In this document: piece by piece, positions 1 through 5,219 of the stretch | Position numbering within the stretch: position 1 is the first letter of the stretch | Layout of the letters: each line of letters begins with the position of its first letter | Assembly (NCBI GenBank): GCA_018825725.1 | Contig: JAHKBC010000134.1 | Location: 1 to 6,699 of the forward strand | Direction: 5' to 3' | Source: Candidatus Omnitrophota bacterium | GTDB lineage: Bacteria > Omnitrophota > Gorgyraeia > Gygaellales > Profunditerraquicolaceae | Length of the DNA stretch: 6,699 nucleotides | The notes under the pieces: model-generated | What the model was told of the DNA's origin: nothing | Database searches by the model: none | Seen by the model: only the letters and a program-made list of their open reading frames with translations | Made by a program: the position numbers and the translations under genes

Positions 1-1
1 T

Positions 2-928
2 AGCTTAATTTTTGGTTTTATCGCAATTTTATATATTAAGCCAAACATAATGTTTGTTTCTTTAATGGCTATCCTGGGTTTTATTATTCTAATATTCTTC
101 GGTCTTTTTCTGTTTGAAGGGACAAACTATGGCAGTAAATTTAAGTCAGAACAGCGCAAAAAGTCAGGAGAAAAGACTCTACTTAATACGGTTTTTATGC
201 ATAAGCGAAGGATGGTAGAGGTATTTCTGGATTTTGTGCTTATATGTATGGCTTATTACGCTGCATATTTCTTGCGTTTTGAAGGCAGTGTTTTATTTAG
301 AAGCGGCTTACCTTTATTACAGCAGTCATTACCCTGGATAATCTGCATAAAAATGTCAGTATTTTTTGCTTTTGGCCTCTATCGGGGCGTATGGAGATAT
401 ATCAGTCTATCGGATTTTTTTACTATGTTTAAGGTGGTAAGCTTAGGGTCTATTCTTTCAATTTTATTTGTTACTTTGACCTATCGATTCCAGGATTATT
501 CTCGCGCTGTATTTTTTATTGACTGGCTGTTATTGCTTTTTTTGATCATGGGTTCGAGGTTTATGTTTAGAATACTGGGAGAGTTTTTTGTCCGCTTACA
601 GAGCAACGCAAAGGGTAAGCGTGTGCTTATTTTTGGAGCCGGCGATATAGGAGAGATGGCCGTACGCGAGATTAAAAGAAATAAAGATTTAAATTATGTA
701 GCTGTGGGTTTTATTGATGATGATCCCAGGAAAATCGGCAGTAAGATTAACGGAGTTCCGGTGTTAGGCTCGCGGAATAAGATTGGGGCCATTATCAGGG
801 AAAATAGCATTGAAGAGATAATAATTGCGATATCCGGTATTAATTCCGATGATTTGAATGATATTATAGGGGTCTGTAAGGAATTTAATATTTCTTATAA
901 GAAGATAAAGGGTATATTGGATGACTAA
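2..928 (+). CDS. WecA/MraY-type phosphoglycosyl transferase C-terminus fused to FlaA1/CapD-like membrane and nucleotide-binding region (5' partial)
   Basis: The frame is open from base 2, before the first ATG at 50, so the start lies outside the window. The visible part begins with two hydrophobic helices (about 2-115) that resemble the last membrane segments of the WecA/MraY family, which moves a sugar-1-phosphate onto undecaprenyl phosphate. After a basic linker come four more helices (about 220-570) with the FlaA1/CapD signature GLYRGVWRY (about 374-400) and SRAVFFIDW. A Rossmann-like domain follows, with KRVLIFGAGDIG (glycine motif GAGDIG at 635-652) and GFIDDDP. The protein stops right after this domain; the SDR catalytic domain with YxxxK found in true FlaA1/PglF dehydratases is absent. 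It is probably an inner-membrane initiator of glycan synthesis. The WecA half is inferred from only about 40 residues; the FlaA1-like half is clear. It overlaps the next gene by 8 nt (ATGACTAA), suggesting translational coupling. Confidence 0.8.
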   Translation, partial: SLIFGFIAILYIKPNIMFVSLMAILGFIILIFFGLFLFEGTNYGSKFKSEQRKKSGEKTLLNTVFMHKRRMVEVFLDFVLICMAYYAAYFLRFEGSVLFRSGLPLLQQSLPWIICIKMSVFFAFGLYRGVWRYISLSDFFTMFKVVSLGSILSILFVTLTYRFQDYSRAVFFIDWLLLLFLIMGSRFMFRILGEFFVRLQSNAKGKRVLIFGAGDIGEMAVREIKRNKDLNYVAVGFIDDDPRKIGSKINGVPVLGSRNKIGAIIRENSIEEIIIAISGINSDDLNDIIGVCKEFNISYKKIKGILDD

Positions 929-2186
929 GAATCAGGCTATTGATTATTTACACTATTTGCTGTTGGGGGCCGCATCTATTTTTATTATCCTTGCTCCTTA
1001 TGAACATAAATATCTGGGTAAGATAACCTTTGCCGCAGGATTAATTATTTTATTTGCTATAAAAATCCTGCAGTATAGGGGGGGTTTTTTCCATAAGATA
1101 TTTATAGTTCGTGATTTAATCCGTCCTTTTGCTGTATTTGGCCTAGCGTGCATACTATCTATTATCTTTAGTTCTGATCCTTATCATAGCCAGGCTATTT
1201 TCTTTGACCGTTATCTTGTCTATGTTGTCTTCTTTGCTATAGGGAGCATGATAGTCTGTCAATCCAGGAAGAGCTTGTATGTTTTTTCTGGAATTTTACT
1301 TCTCTCCTTATTGATTTATAGTCTTGGTGGTGTTAGGGATTATTTTTACTATTGTCAAGTAAACCCCGCTTTAAAAGAAAGGCTTTGGTCTGTATTTGGC
1401 AAACGTATCCCTTTTTATTCATTTCCGCTTTATCTGGTATTTTTTATTCCTTTTGTTTTTTCTTTATTTGTTTTTGCAAAGAATAAAATTCTTAAAGGCG
1501 CGGGGCTTATTGGTTCTATTTTGTTGTTTCTATGCCTGGCATGGAATACTTCCCGGGCTGCATGGCTGGCGATATTCATAACTTTATCTGGGATGGTTTT
1601 TATAAAATTTAAAAGGTCAAGAATATTTGTTCTGGTATTTTTTCTAATAATGATTTCGTTGAGTTTTTATCTTGGAGATAATAAGGAAAGAATGAAGACG
1701 GTTTTGGATCCTAATAGTTGGTCTAATCGCATCCCTTTATATCAATCAGCGCTTAGGATATTTCGTGACTACCCAGTTTTGGGGATTGGATTAGGCACAT
1801 TTGAGAAATTTATCCGTTATCCAAAATATGATTTGGCGTCAAACTATCCTGTATCCAGAGAGTTGAATCTTCATGCCCATAACACCTATTTAGAAGTAGC
1901 AGCTGAAATGGGGATAGTTGGGTTGTTTTCTTTTTTATCTATTTTTGCCGTATTTTTCTGGAGGGCATTCAAGAAGATCGTTTCCCCTGAAAAGGATGTA
2001 TCATGGAATGAACAGGCTGTATTCATAGGCTTAACAGCTTCTGTTTTGAGCGCTCTTATCTTTGCCTTTTCTACCACTTTTATTATTGTGGGAGTTAATA
2101 ACTCGGCATACTTCTGGTTATTGTTCGGCGCAGCTGCCGGGATGTTACCCAATTCTCGTACTCTAAGTGAAAAATCCATTCCTTAA
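921..2186 (+). CDS. O-antigen ligase / Wzy-type polymerase family membrane protein
   Basis: This 421-residue polytopic membrane protein has about ten to twelve hydrophobic segments, the normal size and shape for the Wzy_C/WaaL family. Family features are TSRAAW (210-215) at the start of a helix; the segment SNRIPLYQSALRIFRDYPVLGIGLGTF (about 268-294), typical of the large periplasmic loop with a conserved Arg (R269); and LHAHNTYLEVAAEMGIVG (317-334), the His-containing motif next to a helix. Enzymes of this family either polymerise lipid-linked repeat units or ligate finished glycan onto lipid A core or another acceptor in the periplasm. Sequence alone does not separate polymerase from ligase, but the adjacent flippase favours a Wzy role. 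The ATG overlaps the previous stop, with AAAGGG at 907-912 as a modest ribosome binding site. Its 3' end overlaps the next gene by 20 nt. Confidence 0.88.
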   Translation: MTKNQAIDYLHYLLLGAASIFIILAPYEHKYLGKITFAAGLIILFAIKILQYRGGFFHKIFIVRDLIRPFAVFGLACILSIIFSSDPYHSQAIFFDRYLVYVVFFAIGSMIVCQSRKSLYVFSGILLLSLLIYSLGGVRDYFYYCQVNPALKERLWSVFGKRIPFYSFPLYLVFFIPFVFSLFVFAKNKILKGAGLIGSILLFLCLAWNTSRAAWLAIFITLSGMVFIKFKRSRIFVLVFFLIMISLSFYLGDNKERMKTVLDPNSWSNRIPLYQSALRIFRDYPVLGIGLGTFEKFIRYPKYDLASNYPVSRELNLHAHNTYLEVAAEMGIVGLFSFLSIFAVFFWRAFKKIVSPEKDVSWNEQAVFIGLTASVLSALIFAFSTTFIIVGVNNSAYFWLLFGAAAGMLPNSRTLSEKSIP

Positions 2187-3426
2187 TCTAAAGTCGGATA
2201 AATTCCTTAAAAATATAATCCTGGTTTTCTTTGGTACATTTTTAACGAGCCTGTGTAATCTTCTTTATCAGCTTATTATTGCTCATCGTCTCACTGCAGA
2301 AGATTTCGCGGCTTTTAATTCTCTGCTTTCTATTTATATGCTTATTTCTACTCCTTTAATAACATTGCAGCTGGCGGTTGCCAAGCGCACATCGGAATTG
2401 TCTGCCGCAAGAGACAGTAATGCAATAAAGATTTTTTTATCCGGGCTTCTTCGCAAGCTCTCTTTTCCCATCGCTATCTCTTTTATTATTTTCTATGCGG
2501 CTATTATTTTTTCTATGTCCAGGCTAAAAATATATTCGCCTGCTTCAGGCAATATTATAACGATTTTGTTTTTCTTTGCCTGGTTAGTGCCTATTTTTAT
2601 CGGAAGTTTACAGGGTTTGGAGCGGTTTGGCTGGTTGGTTTCTTCCAGTGTTGTAAGCGGAATTGTAAAGTTGATTTTAGTTATAGTTTTTATGGGGATG
2701 GGTTTTAAGATAGCCGGGGCTTTGGCTGCTTTTTTACTAGCGACATTCTTTATTCTAATTTTATCCATCATACCTTTGCGCAGATATCTTACCTTTAAGA
2801 AGCAAATCGGTGACGCAGAGCTTAAAAGTATGTTCATTTATCTATTGCCTATTATGTTGGGAAACTTTTGTTATATGTTTTTGATCAATTCCGACATTGT
2901 ATTAGTTAAGTATTATTTTCCTCCGGAGGAGGCAGGTTTTTACGCTTTGGCCCAGATGGTTGGCAAGATTTTATTATTTCTTCCGGCTGCAATAAGTATA
3001 GTAATGTTTCCCAGGGTCTCCAGGCTTAATGCCCAGAATGCAGAAACAGCCTCTACATTAACAAAGAGTTTATTTTACGCATTTTTATTATGTTTATCCG
3101 GCGCGTTACTCTATAATCTCTTTCCCCATTTTGTATTAAAGATACTTACCGGGAAAGCGCCTTTTGCATCTATTCAATTAGGCAGGATATTCAGTATTTC
3201 CATGACCTTCTATGCCATGCTGTACATACATATTAATTATTTTCTTTCTATCAAGGATTACCGTTTCTTAAAGTATCTCTTGATTTTGACGTTTACGCAG
3301 TTTATCGCGATTATATTATTCCATAAGAGCATATTTTATGTGCAGTCAATAATGGCAGTTGTTGCAGTGCTTATTTTTATGGTTAATGCAATTTTAGCCC
3401 GTTCACCCAGAAAGGAAGTTTCCTGA
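2167..3426 (+). CDS. Wzx-type oligosaccharide flippase (MATE/MVF-like polysaccharide exporter)
   Basis: This 419-residue protein is almost entirely membrane helices, about twelve, with short loops, which fits the Wzx/RfbX polysaccharide transporter family. The first helix begins about residue 14 after a short basic tail, and LLYQLIIAHRLTAEDFAAFNSLLSIY (about 27-52) is the usual conserved first loop and second helix. The mid-protein segment INSDIVLVKYYFPPEEAGFYALAQMVGK is a family hallmark. It should move undecaprenyl-linked repeat units across the inner membrane for the neighbouring polymerase. The start is GTG at 2167: no in-frame ATG gives a complete first helix. No good Shine-Dalgarno precedes it, so translation probably depends on ribosomes finishing the upstream gene, whose stop lies 20 nt inside this one. 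The TGA overlaps the next ATG by one base (TGATG). Confidence 0.88.
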   Translation: MKNPFLNLKSDKFLKNIILVFFGTFLTSLCNLLYQLIIAHRLTAEDFAAFNSLLSIYMLISTPLITLQLAVAKRTSELSAARDSNAIKIFLSGLLRKLSFPIAISFIIFYAAIIFSMSRLKIYSPASGNIITILFFFAWLVPIFIGSLQGLERFGWLVSSSVVSGIVKLILVIVFMGMGFKIAGALAAFLLATFFILILSIIPLRRYLTFKKQIGDAELKSMFIYLLPIMLGNFCYMFLINSDIVLVKYYFPPEEAGFYALAQMVGKILLFLPAAISIVMFPRVSRLNAQNAETASTLTKSLFYAFLLCLSGALLYNLFPHFVLKILTGKAPFASIQLGRIFSISMTFYAMLYIHINYFLSIKDYRFLKYLLILTFTQFIAIILFHKSIFYVQSIMAVVAVLIFMVNAILARSPRKEVS

Positions 3427-4220
3427 TGCTAGGAATTAAGGAGAAAATTTCTATTATCATGCCGGCTTATAACGAAGAGGGCCGGATAGAAAGCAGCATC
3501 ATAGAGACTGCCCGGACTTTTGATGAATTCGGAGGCCTATGGGAATTGATTGTTTTAGATGATGGTTCAACAGACAGGACCTATGAATTGGCCTTGGCGC
3601 TCTGCAGTAAATATCCGGGAAAACTTTTAGTTAAAAAGAATAACTATAATCATGGCAAGGGCAGGGCTATCAAGAAGGCTTTACGTTATGTCAGCGGTGA
3701 CTATGTAGCTTTTCTGGATGCGGATATGGACCTGCATCCGGTGCAAATCCAGGCCCTTTTTGACATAATGCAGTTGGATAAGGCGGATATAGTTATTGGC
3801 TCCAAGCTTCATCCCAATTCTATTGTGCAGTATCCTCTGCAGCGTAAAGTAATGAGCATGGTTTATTACTGGCTGGTCAGACTGTTATTTAATCTGCCTT
3901 GCCATGATACCCAGACAGGGTTGAAGTTATTCAAGATTGAGGTATTAAAGAATGTTTTTCGCCGGGTATTGGTTAAGAAATTTGCTTTTGATTTGGAAGT
4001 TTTAGTTAATGCGAATTATTTAGGATATAAGATTGTCGAAGCCCCGATAGTGCTTAAGCCCCAGAGGCATTACGGTAGAATTGGCCCCCGGGCTACCTTC
4101 GCTATTATCTGGGATACCCTGGCAGTATTCTACCGGATGTATATTCTAAAATACTATGACCGTATCGATTATTATCGCCGTAAAGGCATGGCAAAAGAAT
4201 TTAGAAGAATGCGTAGGTAA
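3426..4220 (+). CDS. GT2-family glycosyltransferase, DPM1/ALG5-like
   Basis: This is a 264-residue GT-A fold enzyme of family GT2. The N-terminal strand ISIIMPAYNEEGRI (8-21) is followed by DDGSTD (45-50), NHGKG (75-79), the metal-binding DxD as DAD (98-100), and DTQTGLKLF (161-169), which is characteristic of polyprenyl-phosphate mannose or glucose synthases (DPM1/ALG5 type). AFDLEVL (187-193) belongs to the same group. It probably transfers hexose from a nucleotide sugar to a polyprenyl phosphate, giving a lipid-linked sugar donor, at the cytoplasmic face. There is no C-terminal membrane domain, so it is likely a peripheral membrane enzyme. AGGA at 3413-3416 is a good ribosome binding site. 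The basic tail (about 248-264) is encoded by DNA that also encodes the start of the next gene in another frame, and may be dispensable. Confidence 0.9.
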   Translation: MLGIKEKISIIMPAYNEEGRIESSIIETARTFDEFGGLWELIVLDDGSTDRTYELALALCSKYPGKLLVKKNNYNHGKGRAIKKALRYVSGDYVAFLDADMDLHPVQIQALFDIMQLDKADIVIGSKLHPNSIVQYPLQRKVMSMVYYWLVRLLFNLPCHDTQTGLKLFKIEVLKNVFRRVLVKKFAFDLEVLVNANYLGYKIVEAPIVLKPQRHYGRIGPRATFAIIWDTLAVFYRMYILKYYDRIDYYRRKGMAKEFRRMRR

Positions 4221-5136
4221 ATGCTTAAAGTTGGATTATTCTGACTTTGAGATTATTATCCTGCCGGACGAGCTTTTTTCTGATTCGCTAATCCACGAAC
4301 CAAGAACTACGAACCAAGAACTAATCAAGGTTATTCCTACCGGCCCCTTAAGCCCGGGTGAGAAGAGGGATGTTGCTATAAAACACGCCCATGGAGAGAT
4401 CCTGGCATTTATTGATGATGATGTTTATCCTGTATCGGATTGGCTGCAAAAGGCTGTATCTAATTTTAGCGATCCCTTAGTTGCAGCAGTAGGAGGCCCG
4501 GCTGTTACGCCTTCTGAAGATGGCTTGATGCAGCAGGCAAGCGGGTTAGTTTATTCATCAATATTAGTCAGCGGGCCTTTTGCCTATCGTTACGTACCCG
4601 GAAAGAAGAGAGCAGTAGTAGATTATCCTAGCTGTAATCTTCTGGTGCGTAAAACCATAATGGAGCAGCTTGGTGGTTTTGATACCAGGTATTGGCCCGG
4701 AGAAGATACCAAGCTTTGCCTGGATATAACCAAGAAGCTTAAGCAGAAGATTATTTATGACCCGGCAGCGTTAGTCTATCATCACCGCAGGCCATTATTT
4801 GTGCCTCATTTGAAACAGATAGCCAGCTATGCCTTGCACCGGGGTTATTTTGCCAAGAAGTACCCGCAGACTTCATTCAAGATAAGCTATTTTTTGCCCA
4901 GCATTTTGTTTTTATTCCTTTTTGGCGGAGGAATTCTTTCTTTATTTCTTCCGGTACTTAGGGATTTTTATCTTTTGTTTATTTCAGTCTATTTATTTCT
5001 GACGCTGATTTTCAGCTTAAACAAAAAGCCGCTTGTTGTCCTGCCGGTTTTCTTAGGGATTCTCATGACCCATCTTGATTATGGAATATATTTTATAAAG
5101 GGAATATTTACCAGAAAGTTGAAAGAGGAGGTTTAG
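4156..5136 (+). CDS. GT2-family glycosyltransferase with C-terminal membrane helices
   Basis: This 326-residue enzyme has an N-terminal GT-A domain and about three or four membrane helices at 245-315. Visible motifs are VSIIIAVKAW (3-12), the nucleotide-binding first strand; FIDDDV with the metal-binding DDD (87-89); a GG(F) acceptor-site segment, QLGGFDTRYWPGEDTKLCLDI, with ED at 183-184 as probable catalytic base region; and YHHRRP (208-213). This arrangement is typical of membrane-anchored GT2 enzymes that extend lipid-linked glycans. The start at 4156 lies 65 nt inside the previous gene and is required because the first strand is encoded there. No Shine-Dalgarno is visible, so translation likely relies on coupling. 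Residues about 46-57 (IHEPRTTNQELI), between early strands of the fold, are encoded by a 7-bp-unit repeat and look like an inserted loop. Sugar specificity cannot be inferred. Confidence 0.9.
   Translation: MTVSIIIAVKAWQKNLEECVGKCLKLDYSDFEIIILPDELFSDSLIHEPRTTNQELIKVIPTGPLSPGEKRDVAIKHAHGEILAFIDDDVYPVSDWLQKAVSNFSDPLVAAVGGPAVTPSEDGLMQQASGLVYSSILVSGPFAYRYVPGKKRAVVDYPSCNLLVRKTIMEQLGGFDTRYWPGEDTKLCLDITKKLKQKIIYDPAALVYHHRRPLFVPHLKQIASYALHRGYFAKKYPQTSFKISYFLPSILFLFLFGGGILSLFLPVLRDFYLLFISVYLFLTLIFSLNKKPLVVLPVFLGILMTHLDYGIYFIKGIFTRKLKEEV
4295..4322 (+). repeat. In-frame 7-bp-unit tandem repeat, copy 1
   Basis: Two perfect copies of the 14-mer ACGAACCAAGAACT (4295-4308 and 4309-4322), which itself is two related heptamers. 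It lies inside the second glycosyltransferase gene and gives HEPRTTNQEL in the protein. The first 21 bp recur exactly at 5531-5551 in the radical SAM gene, and both copies are preceded by AATCCAC. The region is in a loop of the enzyme, consistent with an insertion tolerated by the fold. Confidence 0.85.
5126..5132 (+). promoter_or_regulatory. Near-perfect Shine-Dalgarno (AGGAGGT)
   Basis: AGGAGGT lies 6 nt before the ATG at 5139, the strongest ribosome binding site in the window. It now serves a 26-codon ORF. If the inverted-repeat element downstream is removed, the same site lies 6 nt before ATGAAAATTGTA, the start of the radical SAM gene, so it is most likely that gene's original ribosome binding site. 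It overlaps the last codons of the upstream glycosyltransferase. Confidence 0.8.
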
Positions 5137-5138
5137 AA

Positions 5139-5219
5139 ATGAATCCCGCACCTTCTTTAAAACTTCCGTATTGTGTTTACATATTAAAGAGTATAAAAAT
5201 GGTAGAAGGTGTGGGATGA
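5139..5219 (+). CDS. 26-codon leader-like ORF, possible GIY-YIG endonuclease N-terminal remnant
   Basis: A short ORF starts 6 nt after AGGAGGT, two bases after the glycosyltransferase stop, and ends with a TGA that overlaps the next ATG (ATGA at 5216-5219). Its product begins MNPAPSLKLPYCVYILKSIK. The segment YCVYILKSIK looks like the first strand of small GIY-YIG nucleases (YhbQ/URI type, where YVYILKS is common), but the GIY half and all catalytic residues downstream are missing, so it cannot be an active nuclease. The ORF almost exactly spans a 75-bp inverted-repeat element. It is probably translated because of the strong ribosome binding site, and ribosomes crossing it would open the stem that covers the next gene's start. 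The resemblance is to about ten residues only, so the nuclease origin is a hypothesis. Confidence 0.45.
   Translation: MNPAPSLKLPYCVYILKSIKMVEGVG
5143..5217. mobile_element. 75-bp inverted-repeat (MITE-like) element at a start codon
   Basis: The ends form a 14-bp inverted repeat: ATCCCGCACCTTCT at 5143-5156 against AGAAGGTGTGGGAT at 5204-5217. Thirteen of 14 positions match as DNA, and the remaining one is G-U in RNA. The 47-nt middle holds the GIY-YIG-like coding fragment. ATGA occurs directly on the left (5139-5142) and again at the right junction (5216-5219), so deleting 77 bp between the copies rejoins the strong ribosome binding site to ATGAAAATT. This is what an insertion with a short target duplication would leave; the duplicated part could be only GA if the terminal AT belongs to the element. 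No transposase is visible in the window. Confidence 0.6.
5204..5218 (+). promoter_or_regulatory. Ribosome binding site and start codon of the radical SAM gene buried in a stem
   Basis: AGAAGG at 5204-5209 is the only plausible Shine-Dalgarno for the ATG at 5216, with a 6-nt spacer. Both the site and the first two bases of the start codon form the 3' arm of the 14-bp stem with 5143-5156. In RNA this would block initiation unless ribosomes translating the short upstream ORF melt the 5' arm, which lies in codons 2-6 of that ORF. Regulation is inferred from the pairing only. Confidence 0.5.

Noticed and set aside
1396..1581. Small + strand reading frame of 61 codons inside the polymerase gene
   Set aside because: Out-of-frame product of hydrophobic membrane codons with no ribosome binding site.
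1886..2179. Antisense reading frame of 97 codons opposite the polymerase gene
   Set aside because: No recognisable domain or ribosome binding site, and the + strand frame is clearly the conserved HAHNTYLE region.
2493..2837. Antisense reading frame of 114 codons opposite the flippase gene
   Set aside because: Low-complexity Lys/Ile-rich product mirroring the membrane protein codons; no motif.
3426..5136. One glycosyltransferase gene split by a frameshift
   Set aside because: Each product has its own complete GT2 motif set (DDGSTD/DAD and FIDDDV/ED), so these are two separate enzymes.
5171..5197. Possible promoter TTGTGT, 15-nt spacer, TATAAA before the radical SAM gene
   Set aside because: The spacer is short, the -35 is poor, and the bases are explained by the GIY-YIG-like coding fragment in AT-rich DNA.
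5143..5217. Rho-independent terminator between the glycosyltransferase and radical SAM gene
   Set aside because: The loop is 47 nt and no U-run follows; the 3' arm runs straight into a start codon.
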